In this document: piece after piece, positions 32,706 to 41,456 of the stretch
How the letters are laid out: every line of letters starts with the position of its first letter
How positions within the stretch are numbered: the first letter of the stretch is position 1
From: Burkholderia ubonensis
GTDB lineage: Bacteria > Pseudomonadota > Gammaproteobacteria > Burkholderiales > Burkholderiaceae
Reading direction: 5' to 3'
DNA length: 64,000 nt
Assembly: GCF_902833085.1 (NCBI RefSeq)
Contig: NZ_CADFEB010000003.1
Location: forward strand, 744,001-808,000
Made by a program: the position numbers and the translations under genes
Notes under the pieces: generated by a model
Seen by the model: only the letters and a program-made list of their open reading frames with translations
The model's database searches: none
What the model was told of the DNA's origin: nothing

Positions 32706-33647
32706 TCATTTGCCCGCGGGCCGGCCGGCGTCGTCCAGGAACGCCGCAACCCGTTCCTGCAGGGTCCGGCTCGTATACACGCCGAAGTGGCCGGCGTCGT
32801 CGATCGTCTCGAGCGTCGCGCCGGGCAGCGCGTGCGCGACGCCGCGCGACGTCGCGGCATGAATCACGTCGTCGCGCGCGCCGTGCAGCACCCGCGCGGG
32901 CAACGCGACGCGGCCGAGCCGCGCCGCCCAGTCCTCGCGCAGGCACGCGGCCTGCATCCGCGCATAGCGGCAGATCGAATCGTCGTCGCCGAACGGCAAT
33001 CCGTTCAGCGTTGAAAGCTGGTAGTCGAGCGAGCCGTCGTCGACGCGCCGCGCCTGGCTCAGCAGCACGCGTACGAGCGCCGCGTGCTTCGCGCCCGCTT
33101 CCGCGATGCGCGTCCACATCGGCAGCACGGTCTTCTGGTAGAGCGTCTTGTCCGCGACGCCCGCGACTTCGAGCGACGGGCTCACGATCGCGAGACGGTC
33201 CGCGGCCAGCACGCGCTCGTCGAGCGCGTACGCGGCGACGTTCGCGCCCGAGCAGTACGCGACGATCGCCGCGACGCGCGCGCTCGGGCCGGCGAGCGCG
33301 GCGAGCACGTCGGCCGCGTCCCGCGCATGGCGCGCGAGCGACAGGTCGGACGCATCGCCGCGTGCATCGGGCAGCCCGCGCGATTCCCACGTGATCACGC
33401 GGCGGCGATCGGCAAGCCGCGCGACGAGCGGCGCGACGAACGCGGCGGATACGCCGAGCGCGTTGACGACGAGCACCGTCGGCGCATCGCGGTCGCCCGC
33501 GTCGAACGCGGCGAGCGGTACGCCGTCGCTCGCGGTCACGGTGTGCGACGTCAGCGCGTCGAGCGGGCGCAGCGCGTCGAACGCGCGCAGCCGCGCATCG
33601 AGATACGGCAGCGCCGCGCGCGCTAGCAGGTCGATGAGGTCGGCCAT
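32706..33647 (-). CDS. Alpha/beta-hydrolase with possible Cys nucleophile
   Basis: This 313-residue protein has the hydrolase fold. The elbow reads IVAYCSGANVA, so by the small-x-Nu-x-small pattern the nucleophile is Cys132, as in PHA synthases (GxCxG), and not Ser133. HGARDDVIH provides the Asp and DDAGHFGVY the His. A thiol nucleophile favours acyl transfer over hydrolysis, so it may release the chain to an amine or alcohol or join two chains. A MetX-like acyltransferase is an alternative. It is separated from the KS-like gene by only four bases. Confidence 0.75.
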   Translation of the reverse strand: MADLIDLLARAALPYLDARLRAFDALRPLDALTSHTVTASDGVPLAAFDAGDRDAPTVLVVNALGVSAAFVAPLVARLADRRRVITWESRGLPDARGDASDLSLARHARDAADVLAALAGPSARVAAIVAYCSGANVAAYALDERVLAADRLAIVSPSLEVAGVADKTLYQKTVLPMWTRIAEAGAKHAALVRVLLSQARRVDDGSLDYQLSTLNGLPFGDDDSICRYARMQAACLREDWAARLGRVALPARVLHGARDDVIHAATSRGVAHALPGATLETIDDAGHFGVYTSRTLQERVAAFLDDAGRPAGK

Positions 33648-33651
33648 CGCG

Positions 33652-34560
33652 TCACGCCCTGACTGATTGGTTGTCGACGATCACGCACGTCGCGAGCGTG
33701 CCGAGCCCTTTCACGACGAGCGCGTGCAGCCCCGGCCGCCATGCGCCGGCGAGCCCCTCGGCGAGCGCGACCGGCGCGCTTGCCGCAAGCCGGTCGATCG
33801 TGCCGGGCGCGCCCGGGCGCACGACGTGCACCGTCGGCGCCGTATCGGCCGGCGCGCCGGGCAGCGCGGCCGCGACGAGCGCCGGGAAGCCGCGCGCGTG
33901 CGCCGCGTCGAATGCATCGGCGTCGAACGCCTGCTGCGACCAGCCGACGATCCGGCCGAGGTCGCCCGCGCGCGCGTCACCGGCCGCGAGCCATACGACG
34001 CCCGCGCCCGGATGGAGCGCCTGCGCGTCGCGCAGCGGCGCGTCGGCACGCGCGACATAGCGGGCGCTCGGCAAGTCGAAGCCGCCCGCGCACACCGCGT
34101 CCGCGTGGCCGGCGGCGAGCTGCCGGCATGCGCCGACGATCGCGTCGAGGCCGGCCTGGTAGCCGAGGAAGGTCAGGTTCGGGCCGCGCCAGTTGAACAG
34201 CGACGCGACGATCGCGGCGGTCGCGTTCGGCAGGCCCGCCGCGTACCACGACGGCGTCACCTGCTCGAAGCCTTCCGCGCGCACGGTGCCGATGCATTGC
34301 TCGGCGACGTCGATCGCGCCGAACAGCGTGCCGAAGCTCACGCCGATCCGGCCGGCGGGCGTCGCGCGGTCGGCGTCGCCGAGCGCGGCGCGCAGCCGCT
34401 CGGCGGCGGCGAGCGTCATCCGCGCCTTCGGCGGCAGCGGACCGACCTTGCGCGAGCGGCGCTCCGCATGCAGATGCGCGTCGGTCAGCACGCCGTCGGC
34501 GGCGGGCACGATCGCGGCGGCCGCCGCGATCCGGAACGCGCGGGGTGTCATGGCACTCAT
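33652..34560 (-). CDS. Ketosynthase-like chain-length factor (no active-site Cys)
   Basis: This 302-residue thiolase-fold protein is shorter than a normal ketosynthase. Where active enzymes have TACSSG it reads LTFLGYQAGLDAI, so the catalytic Cys is lost (Tyr/Gln at and next to the position). The conserved HGTGT and KxxxGH His motifs are also not visible. These are the features of a chain-length factor that pairs with a KS-alpha. Its start overlaps the true ketosynthase stop as ATGA, which supports a heterodimer. Confidence 0.72.
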   Translation of the reverse strand: MSAMTPRAFRIAAAAAIVPAADGVLTDAHLHAERRSRKVGPLPPKARMTLAAAERLRAALGDADRATPAGRIGVSFGTLFGAIDVAEQCIGTVRAEGFEQVTPSWYAAGLPNATAAIVASLFNWRGPNLTFLGYQAGLDAIVGACRQLAAGHADAVCAGGFDLPSARYVARADAPLRDAQALHPGAGVVWLAAGDARAGDLGRIVGWSQQAFDADAFDAAHARGFPALVAAALPGAPADTAPTVHVVRPGAPGTIDRLAASAPVALAEGLAGAWRPGLHALVVKGLGTLATCVIVDNQSVRA

Positions 34561-35780
34561 GCGCTGGCCTCCTGACGGGCGCGCGCGGCGTCGGCGACGA
34601 CCATCACGCAGTTGTTGCCGCCGAAGCCGAACGCGTTGACGAGCACGCTGTCGCCCGCCAGCGGCAGGCCGTCGCCGTCGGCGATGCGCACGTCGCCGAG
34701 CGCGTCGTCGCGCACGTCGAGGTTCGCGGTCGGCGGCAAACGCCGCCGTGCGAGCGCGAGCGCCGCCGCGACGAGCGAGAACGTGCCGGCCGCCGCCTGC
34801 GGATGGCCGAGCGTCGACTTGATCGACGTGACGGGCGGCAGCGCGTCACTGCCGTAGGTGTCGGCAAACGCGCGGCGCAGCGCGGCGATTTCCGCGCCGT
34901 CGTTGGTCGGCGTGCCGGTGCCGTGCGCGAACACGCCGCCGAGCGCGTCCGCGCGCACGCCGCTCGCCGCGAGCGCGGCGGCGATCGTGCGCGCGACGCC
35001 ATCGATGTCCGGCGCGGTCGCGTGCGCCGCGTCGCAGCCCGCCGCATGGCCGGTCACGATGGCCCGGATCGGCGCGCCGCGCGCGAGCGCCGCATCGAGC
35101 GGTTCGACGCACACGCAGGCGACGCCCTCGGACAGCACGACGCCCTGCCGGTCCCCGCTGAACGGCCGGCACCGGTCGCGCGTCGCGACGCGCAGCCCGT
35201 TGAAGCCGCAGATCGTGTATTCGAGCAGCACGTCGACGCCGCCCGCGATCATCACGTCGGCCTCGCCGGCCGCGAGCGCGTCGATCGCGAGCGCCGGCGC
35301 GAGCAGCCCCGACGAGCACGCGGTCGACAGCACCGCGAGCGGGCCGCGCCAGCGGCCGTCGCGGCCCGGCAGCAGCGCGCTCGGGTCGAGATCCGCCGCG
35401 CCGGCCGCGCCGCTGCCGGGCGCGTCGACGAGCACGTTCTCCGCGACCTCGACGCCGGCCGTCGTCGTGCCGAGCATGCAGCCGATCCGCAGGCCGCCTG
35501 CGCCAGCGCCGGCGAGCCGCGCGTCGGCCAGCGCTTGCCCGATCGCGTGGCGCGCGAGCGCGGCCGCGCGGTTCTCGATGCCGGTCGCGCCTGGCTCGAG
35601 CGTGCGCCAGACCGCCTCCGGCACCGCGATCACGTTGTCGGCCGGATAGCCGGCCAGCGGCCGCTTCGGCCACGGCCCGTTCAGCACCGCACGGGTCTCC
35701 AGCGCGCGCCACAGCGCGTCCGGCGTCGCGCCGGCCGGCGACAGCACGCCGAAGCCGGTGATGGCGATCGGCGTGCTCAT
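34557..35780 (-). CDS. Beta-ketoacyl-ACP synthase (KS-alpha)
   Basis: The 407-residue condensing enzyme has the full catalytic set: Cys155 in STACSSG, His in AHGTGTPTNDG and His in KSTLGHPQAAAG, plus a C-terminal FGFGGNN loop. It resembles FabF and aryl-polyene ketosynthases. It is coupled on one side to an ACP (ATGA) and on the other to the chain-length-factor-like protein (ATGA), giving the ACP-KS-CLF trio of a minimal type II PKS. Reduction by FabG- and FabZ-like partners implies a reduced or polyene chain rather than an aromatic polyketide. Confidence 0.88.
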   Translation of the reverse strand: MSTPIAITGFGVLSPAGATPDALWRALETRAVLNGPWPKRPLAGYPADNVIAVPEAVWRTLEPGATGIENRAAALARHAIGQALADARLAGAGAGGLRIGCMLGTTTAGVEVAENVLVDAPGSGAAGAADLDPSALLPGRDGRWRGPLAVLSTACSSGLLAPALAIDALAAGEADVMIAGGVDVLLEYTICGFNGLRVATRDRCRPFSGDRQGVVLSEGVACVCVEPLDAALARGAPIRAIVTGHAAGCDAAHATAPDIDGVARTIAAALAASGVRADALGGVFAHGTGTPTNDGAEIAALRRAFADTYGSDALPPVTSIKSTLGHPQAAAGTFSLVAAALALARRRLPPTANLDVRDDALGDVRIADGDGLPLAGDSVLVNAFGFGGNNCVMVVADAARARQEASA

Positions 35781-36076
35781 CGCGCGTCCTTTCCCGCGTC
35801 GCGGGCGGCCAGGATGCCGTCCGCGAGCGAGCCGAGCGTCAGCCTGACCAGAAGCTCGGGCGGGAACTCGATCGCATGGCGTGCCTGGCAGCTCACGATC
35901 AGGTCGATCAGCTCGACCGACGTAAGGCCCGCGTCGGCGAGCGGAAAGTCGGCATCGAGCGTGTCCGGTGCGACGTGCAGCGTCGCCGCGACCGTCGCGC
36001 GCAGTTCGTCGATCAGTTGCGCGCGCAACTTCTCTGGCGCGCCGACGGGTTTGAGGATCAACGGTTGGTCGTTCAC
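35777..36076 (-). CDS. Acyl carrier protein (ACP-2, minimal PKS)
   Basis: This 99-residue carrier protein has the attachment motif DAGLTSVELIDL, with Ser preceded by Thr instead of the usual Asp. It overlaps the ketosynthase start as ATGA and is therefore the carrier most directly tied to chain elongation. A 36-base gap separates it from the exporter gene upstream. Confidence 0.88.
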   Translation of the reverse strand: MNDQPLILKPVGAPEKLRAQLIDELRATVAATLHVAPDTLDADFPLADAGLTSVELIDLIVSCQARHAIEFPPELLVRLTLGSLADGILAARDAGKDAR

Positions 36077-36112
36077 GAATCGGTCCTTGTGGTTAGTCCG
36101 CGTGCGGGAAAA

Positions 36113-37573
36113 TCAGGCCGGCTGCGCTGCCGCGGCCGGCGCGCGCACGGTGGCGAGCCGCAGCGAGCACGCGATCGCGACGAGCGCGAGCGCGCCGATC
36201 GCGAACGTCACGTCGGCGATCGCGCGCGCGGACGCCACGTGCGCGCCGGGCGCCGCGACCGCGAGATAGATCGCGCCGAGCGCGGCGACCCCGATCACGA
36301 TCGACAGCTGCACCGACGTCGTGACGAGCCCGCTCAGCGCGGGCGCGTGCTGCGGCGCGGTGCGCTGCGTCATCTGGTTGACGGTGGTGCCGAACGTAAG
36401 GCCGTGGCTCGCGCCCGCGCAGAACAGCAGCGGCACCATCACCGCGGCGACCCAGCCGGCGTGGCGCGCGGTCATGCCGAACGCGAGGTTCGCGGCCGCC
36501 ATCGCGATCAACGCAACTGCCGGCGTGAAGCGCAGCAGGCGCGCGGGCAGCTTCGACCAGCTCACGTTCGAGATGCCGAAGCCGAATGCGTACGCGGCGA
36601 ACACGAAGCCCGAGATCATCGGCGAGAAGCCGAGGCCGGTCTGCAGGTAGAGCGCGCACGCGAACAGCCAGCCGCCGTAGCCAATGAAGCCGATCGACAC
36701 GACCGCGAGCCCGGGCCGGATGCCGGTGGCGAGCACCGCGTCGAGATTGAGCAGCGGGCTGCCGCCGCGCTGCGCGAGCGTGCGCTCGAAACGCAGGAAC
36801 GTCGCGACGCCGATGACGCCCGCCGCGAGCGACGCCCATACCCATGCGGGCCAGCCGACGTCGTGGCCGAACGTGAGCGGCACGACGATCAGCAGCATCG
36901 CGCCCGTCAGCAGCGCGACGCCGACGAGGTCGAGCTTGCGCCGCTCGGGCCCGGCGAGCGCCGGCAGCACCGAGCGCGCGCTCGCGAGCAGCACGATGCC
37001 GATCGGCACGTTGATCAGGAACGCGGGCCGCCACGACAGCCCCGCGAAATCGGCGGTGATGATCACGCCGCCGAGCGCCTGGCCGGCGGTCGAGCCGAGG
37101 CCGAGAATCATCGAGTAATAGCCGATCGCGCGGGCCCGCGCGGGCCCCTCGAAGCTGCGCTGGATCAGCGACATCACCTGCGGCACCAGCATCGCCGCGC
37201 CGACGCCCTGCGCGATGCGCCCGACGATCAGCAGCCACGTGCCCGGCGCGACGCCGCATGCGAGCGACGACACCGTGAAGATCGCGAGCCCGGTCACGAA
37301 CAGCCGGCGGTAGCCGTAATCGTCGCCGAGCCCTGCGCCCGTGATCAGGAACACCGCATACGCGAGGATGTAGCCCGCGACGACGAGCTGCAGCAGCGCG
37401 CCCGAGATGCCCAGGTCCGCGCGCAGCGCGGGTGCGGCGACGTTCACGATCGACGTGTCCATCGCGGCCATCCCCTGCCCGATCAGCAGCAGCGGCAGCA
37501 TCCGGCGGTGCGGCGCCGCGCGTTCAGGTGTTGCCGGCAAGACGCCGGCCCCGTTGATACCAGCATTCGACAT
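36113..37573 (-). CDS. MFS drug:H+ antiporter (DHA2-like)
   Basis: This 486-residue, 14-helix MFS exporter of the EmrB/QacA class has DTSIVNVAAPALRADLG in helix 1 (the DHA2 motif D1) and a GLGDDYGYRRLF loop. AAGGA precedes the ATG at 37573; the in-frame extension to 37636 would overlap the ferredoxin gene and is rejected. As the only exporter in the biosynthetic operon it probably secretes the product or gives self-resistance. Confidence 0.88.
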   Translation of the reverse strand: MSNAGINGAGVLPATPERAAPHRRMLPLLLIGQGMAAMDTSIVNVAAPALRADLGISGALLQLVVAGYILAYAVFLITGAGLGDDYGYRRLFVTGLAIFTVSSLACGVAPGTWLLIVGRIAQGVGAAMLVPQVMSLIQRSFEGPARARAIGYYSMILGLGSTAGQALGGVIITADFAGLSWRPAFLINVPIGIVLLASARSVLPALAGPERRKLDLVGVALLTGAMLLIVVPLTFGHDVGWPAWVWASLAAGVIGVATFLRFERTLAQRGGSPLLNLDAVLATGIRPGLAVVSIGFIGYGGWLFACALYLQTGLGFSPMISGFVFAAYAFGFGISNVSWSKLPARLLRFTPAVALIAMAAANLAFGMTARHAGWVAAVMVPLLFCAGASHGLTFGTTVNQMTQRTAPQHAPALSGLVTTSVQLSIVIGVAALGAIYLAVAAPGAHVASARAIADVTFAIGALALVAIACSLRLATVRAPAAAAQPA

Positions 37574-37589
37574 GAAAAATCCTTGTTGC

Positions 37590-37925
37590 TTACGCGATCG
37601 CGTCGCGCTTGAGTTGTTGAAACTTGCCCTCGACATCCTTCCACTGCGCCGCGTCGGGCAGCGCCGGCTTGCGGATCGTGAGGGTCGGCCAGCTTTGCGC
37701 GAGCTCGCGGTTCAGGCTCGCGTAATGCACCTGGTCCGCATCGAGCGCGACGTCCTGGCGGATCGCGCCGACCGGGCATTCCGGCTCGCATACGCCGCAG
37801 TCGATGCATTCGTCCGGATCGATGACGAGAAAATTCTCGCCCTCGTGGAAACAGTCGACGGGGCACACCTCGACGCAATCGGTGTGCTTGCAGTTGATGC
37901 AGTTCTCGGTGACGACGTAGGTCAT
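37590..37925 (-). CDS. fdxA: 7Fe/8Fe ferredoxin (FdxA type)
   Basis: The 111-residue ferredoxin has [18 protein letters not shown] and [16 protein letters not shown], typical of FdxA-type [3Fe-4S][4Fe-4S] ferredoxins with a C-terminal extension. It overlaps the C45 gene stop as ATGA. Diiron N-oxygenases need two electrons per turnover, so this carrier is a plausible electron donor for the AurF-type or heme-oxygenase-like protein. No ferredoxin reductase gene is in the operon. Confidence 0.9.
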   Translation of the reverse strand: MTYVVTENCINCKHTDCVEVCPVDCFHEGENFLVIDPDECIDCGVCEPECPVGAIRQDVALDADQVHYASLNRELAQSWPTLTIRKPALPDAAQWKDVEGKFQQLKRDAIA

Positions 37926-39064
37926 TGCGGTTCTCCGGTGGGGACGGGATTCGGTAGTCGGTTCGAGTCATCCGTGCGGCGGCGCCCCGGCCGGCCGCGC
38001 ACATGCAGCGCGCGCCGCGCGGGAAACATCGCGACGGACGCGACCGTGCACTCGCGCCGCACGTCGCCCGTCGGCGCGACCTCGATCGGCGGCTCGCCGA
38101 GCAGCGCGAGGCAGGCCGCCGCGTCCGCGTCGTCCGGCAGGCGCGCGAGCCCGGCGCGGCAGGCGTCCAGCCGGCGCAGCGACGACGTGCGCGCGAACGG
38201 GTTCAGCGCGTCGCCGGCCGCGAAGGCCGGATGCAGGAAGTGATTCGTATGCGCATGCTCGACGCCTTCGATCACGACGAGGTCGTCGGGCAGGGTCTCG
38301 ACCGTCACGACGCGCCGCGCGTCGGCGATCGTCAGCGCGCGCGAGCTCGCGCGCGGCAGCCGGCGCAGCGTGTCCACGCATTCGTCGACGCTCGCGCAGG
38401 TGTCGAGCAGATGGCGGATCGCCAGGTAGCCGGGAATGCCGGGCCGCCATTCGCCGCCGAGCACGAGGTTCAGGCCGATCGCGACGCCGTGGCCGTTGAT
38501 CCCCAGGTAGCCGAGCAGCCCGGTGAAGCTGACGAGCGCGACGGGCGCGCCGCCCGCGTCGGGCGCGATCTCCAGCACGCTCAGCTCGCCCGCCATGTCG
38601 CCGTTCAGGTCGATGGTCTGCGCGACCACCGCCTGCCCGTTCGCATGCCGCGCGAAGGTCGTGCAGTCGCCGCGCGCGGGCATCCGCCGGAAGCCCGTCA
38701 ACTCGCGGCGCAGCTGCAGCAGGTACGCATCCTCGAGCGTGATGCCCGCGCCTTCCGCGAGCCCGTGCACCTCTTCCGCGAGATCGGGCAGCGCGCGCTC
38801 GATCACGCGCGCATGGCTCGCGACGAGCGGCGCCAGCTCGCGCAGCCGTGCGTGAGTGACGAGCGGCGCGAGCCGCGCGATGCGATCGGTCAGGAACCGG
38901 CCGATCGCGTCGCGCAGCACCGCGCCGTGCCGGCGGCCGATCTCGCGGCGGCTGCCCGCGAGCCGCACGCGGCGCGCCGGCTCGACGTCGGCGTCGATCG
39001 CGAACGGCGCGTCGTCGTGCGGCGCGCGCACCGCCGGCTCAACGAAAGCGGGTTGCACGGACAT
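37922..39064 (-). CDS. C45 peptidase/isopenicillin-N-acyltransferase-like Ntn enzyme
   Basis: This 380-residue protein of the acyl-CoA:6-APA acyltransferase (IAT) family has an N-terminal pro-region ending in RGDCTTFA. Autoproteolysis at Gly132-Asp/Cys134 would expose the N-terminal catalytic Cys, usually described as a G-D-C or G-C site in the family. Downstream [12 protein letters not shown] and the [18 protein letters not shown] segment are typical. The family makes or hydrolyses amide bonds using acyl-CoA or acyl-carrier donors. It could attach the finished chain to an amine. Its start overlaps the GNAT gene by 26 bases. Confidence 0.8.
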   Translation of the reverse strand: MSVQPAFVEPAVRAPHDDAPFAIDADVEPARRVRLAGSRREIGRRHGAVLRDAIGRFLTDRIARLAPLVTHARLRELAPLVASHARVIERALPDLAEEVHGLAEGAGITLEDAYLLQLRRELTGFRRMPARGDCTTFARHANGQAVVAQTIDLNGDMAGELSVLEIAPDAGGAPVALVSFTGLLGYLGINGHGVAIGLNLVLGGEWRPGIPGYLAIRHLLDTCASVDECVDTLRRLPRASSRALTIADARRVVTVETLPDDLVVIEGVEHAHTNHFLHPAFAAGDALNPFARTSSLRRLDACRAGLARLPDDADAAACLALLGEPPIEVAPTGDVRRECTVASVAMFPARRALHVRGRPGRRRTDDSNRLPNPVPTGEPQ

Positions 39065-39626
39065 CGGGCCACTCCGCCTTGAGGATGCTGTAGTAGATCG
39101 CGTCGCGACGGCGGCCGCCCGGCATGAAGTTGAAGCTGCGCATCACGCCTTCCTCGGTCGCGCCGATCGCCTTCAGCCCCGCGCGCGCCCTCGCGTTCAG
39201 CACGTCGGTCTTGAACTCGACGCGCTCGCAGCCCAGCTCGCCGAATGCGTAGTCGAGCAGCAGCCCTTTCGTCGCGCGGTTCACGCGGGTGCCGCGATAC
39301 GGCGCGCCGAGCCACGACCAGCCGATCTCGATGCGGCGGTCGGCCGGCGCGAGGTTGCCGAACGCGGTCGTGCCCGCGAAGCGGCCGCTCGCCTTGTCGA
39401 TGATCGCGAACACGATCCGCGTGCCCGCGAGCGAATCGGCGATCGCGCGCTCGAGGAACGCGACGAGGCTCGGCTCGTCCTGCACGACCGACACCATGTA
39501 GGTCCAGCTGTCCGGGTCGCAGGCGATCCGCGCGAAGCCGGCCTTGTCGTCGACGCCGATGCGGCGCAGCTTCACGACGTCGTTCTCGAGCGTCGCGTTC
39601 AGGAGGTTCGGAATGTTCCAGCTCAT
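39039..39626 (-). CDS. RimJ/RimL-type GNAT acyltransferase
   Basis: The 195-residue protein has the RimJ/RimL pattern: VKLRRIGVDD, IGWSWLGAPYRGTRVN with the acetyl-CoA loop (altered to YRGTRVN) and ERVEFKTDVLNARARAGLKAIGA near the C-terminus. AAAGGA precedes the ATG. It is not a LuxI. It could acetylate an amine on the intermediate or serve in self-protection. Confidence 0.83.
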   Translation of the reverse strand: MSWNIPNLLNATLENDVVKLRRIGVDDKAGFARIACDPDSWTYMVSVVQDEPSLVAFLERAIADSLAGTRIVFAIIDKASGRFAGTTAFGNLAPADRRIEIGWSWLGAPYRGTRVNRATKGLLLDYAFGELGCERVEFKTDVLNARARAGLKAIGATEEGVMRSFNFMPGGRRRDAIYYSILKAEWPDVRATRFR

Positions 39627-39636
39627 CAGTGGTCCT

Positions 39637-39894
39637 TTATGCGTGTACTTTGGCGGCCAGCAGGTTGACGATGTCGCGGCCGGTGCGCAGCTTCGCGAGA
39701 TCGTCCTCGCCGAATTCCGTGAGCGGCACGCGCGCGGTTTCGCACACGCCGCTCAGCAGCACGATCAGTTCGAGCGACGCGAGGCCGAAGTCGAACGTCA
39801 GGTCGTCGTCGAGCGGCAGCGTCGCCGCGTCGGACGCGGGCCGCCCCGCTACTTCGCACAGGTGGCGCCGCACGATGGATTCGATGTCGGTCAC
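39637..39894 (-). CDS. Acyl carrier protein (ACP-3, ligase partner)
   Basis: This 85-residue carrier has the motif DFGLASLELIVLL, with Ser present and Ala in place of the usual Asp. It starts with GTG inside the ligase stop codon (GTGA overlap). The coupling indicates that the ligase loads this carrier, which would then hand a starter unit to the ketosynthase. Confidence 0.87.
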   Translation of the reverse strand: MTDIESIVRRHLCEVAGRPASDAATLPLDDDLTFDFGLASLELIVLLSGVCETARVPLTEFGEDDLAKLRTGRDIVNLLAAKVHA

Positions 39895-41456
39895 GCTTGC
39901 CCTCCATAAAGTCGCTCGATTTCGTTCTTGAACGCGCTGAAGATTGCCTTGCGCTTCGGCTTGAACTGCGACGTGACGAAGCGCGTGTCGCCGCCGAACG
40001 GCCGCGGCGCGACGAACGCCTTCACGATCCGCTCGTGCGGCGCGAGCGTCGCGTTGAGATCCGCGAGATGCGCGTGGATCGCCGCGTGGTCGGCACGCGC
40101 GTGCTGCGGCGAGATCACCGCGACGAGGAACGGCCGGCCCGCGCCGTACAGCACGCATTCCTCGATGCCGACGTGCGCCTTGACCTGCTCCTCCAGCTTG
40201 CGGGTATGCACGTTCTTGCCGTTCGCGAGCACGATCAGGTCGTCCGCGCGGCCGAGGATGTACAGGTAGCCGTCGTCGTCGAAGCGCGCGAGATCGCCGG
40301 TGCGCACCTCGCCCGTCGGCAGGAAGATCCGTTCGCTCGCGCCGGGCTCGCTGTACAGGTATTGCGTGTTGACCGGCTCGTCCGCGCCGACGATCAGCAC
40401 GCCGTCGTCGTCGATCCGCGCGCGCTTGCCCGGGATCAGCCGGCCGACGCTGCCCGTGCGCGCCGCGCCCGGATGGTTCTTGGTCACGATGCAGGTCTCG
40501 TTCATCCCGTAGCCTTCGAAGATCGGCACGCCCGCTTCGTCGAAGAAGCGCAGCGTCTGCGGGTTCGCCGGCGCGGAGCCCGTCCACAGGTAGCGGATGC
40601 GCGGGCCGAGCAGCGCGTCGATCCGCCGCCTGCGCGCGTCGAGGCCGTCGTCGTCCGGCGGCGTGGTCCGTTCGATGCGCTTCTTTATGCCGTCGTAGAA
40701 GCCCGGCACGCCCATCACGACCGTCGGCGGCTGCTCGCGCGTCGCCTCGAGCGCGAACTCGAACGGCGCGACGGTCGCGTCGTGCCCGTAGGTCAGCGCC
40801 GAATAGACCCAGTAGCGCTGCTGCAGCAGCGACAGCGGCAGGAACACCAGCACGTCGTCGCCGTCGCCGTGCGCGTAGAGCTGCTGGACCGCCGCGAGCG
40901 ACGCGTCGATGCTGCCCGCGCGCGCCGCGAGCCCCTTCGGCTCGCCGGAGCTGCCGGACGTGAACTTGATCGTCGTGACGTCGTCGCGCGCATACGTCGC
41001 GGATTCGAACGGCGGCGCGACCGGATCGACGTCGCGCCCGTTACGTCCATCGCGGCAGGCGCGCACCTGCGCATCGACGAGCGCGCGCAGGTCGCGCGCC
41101 GGATCGAACGACGTGGCGCCGTCCGCATAGACGGCGTCGAGCGCGTACTGGTCGACGAGCGCCTGATCGGGCCGGAACTTGCCGAACTCGAAGCCGGCCG
41201 TCACGATCCCCGCCTTCAGCGCGGCGAGATCGAGCAGCACCCACGCGAGCCCGTTGCGCGCGACGATCCCGATGCGCGCGCCGGGCGCGAGGCCCCCCGC
41301 GCGCAACGCGTGCGCGAGCCGCGCCGCCTGCGCGTCGAGCTGCGCGTGCGTGAGCACGATTCGCCCGCCCTGCTGGAAGAACGTGACGCGATGCGTCGCG
41401 CGCTTGCCGCCGTTCGCGGCGACGGTATTGACGACGCTTGCCCTGGACGCCGTCAC
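39891..41456 (-). CDS. AMP-dependent carboxylic acid ligase/adenylating enzyme
   Basis: This 521-residue ANL enzyme has the P-loop TIKFTSGSSGEPKGL, GYGMNET, TGDLARFDDDGYLYILGR with GK in NGKNVHTRKLEE, and the C-terminal catalytic Lys in SQFKPKRKAI. It should adenylate a carboxylic acid and load it on CoA or on the adjacent ACP. The start is a GTG overlapping the upstream stop; a long in-frame extension upstream is a shadow of the preceding gene. An aromatic or amino-aromatic starter acid is plausible, but the specificity pocket cannot be read with confidence. Confidence 0.87.
   Translation of the reverse strand: MTASRASVVNTVAANGGKRATHRVTFFQQGGRIVLTHAQLDAQAARLAHALRAGGLAPGARIGIVARNGLAWVLLDLAALKAGIVTAGFEFGKFRPDQALVDQYALDAVYADGATSFDPARDLRALVDAQVRACRDGRNGRDVDPVAPPFESATYARDDVTTIKFTSGSSGEPKGLAARAGSIDASLAAVQQLYAHGDGDDVLVFLPLSLLQQRYWVYSALTYGHDATVAPFEFALEATREQPPTVVMGVPGFYDGIKKRIERTTPPDDDGLDARRRRIDALLGPRIRYLWTGSAPANPQTLRFFDEAGVPIFEGYGMNETCIVTKNHPGAARTGSVGRLIPGKRARIDDDGVLIVGADEPVNTQYLYSEPGASERIFLPTGEVRTGDLARFDDDGYLYILGRADDLIVLANGKNVHTRKLEEQVKAHVGIEECVLYGAGRPFLVAVISPQHARADHAAIHAHLADLNATLAPHERIVKAFVAPRPFGGDTRFVTSQFKPKRKAIFSAFKNEIERLYGGQA

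Noticed and set aside
39039..39626. Possible LuxI-type autoinducer synthase next to the luxR gene
   Set aside because: The protein has RimJ/RimL GNAT motifs and lacks the conserved Arg/Phe/Trp pattern of LuxI proteins; no other LuxI candidate is in the window.
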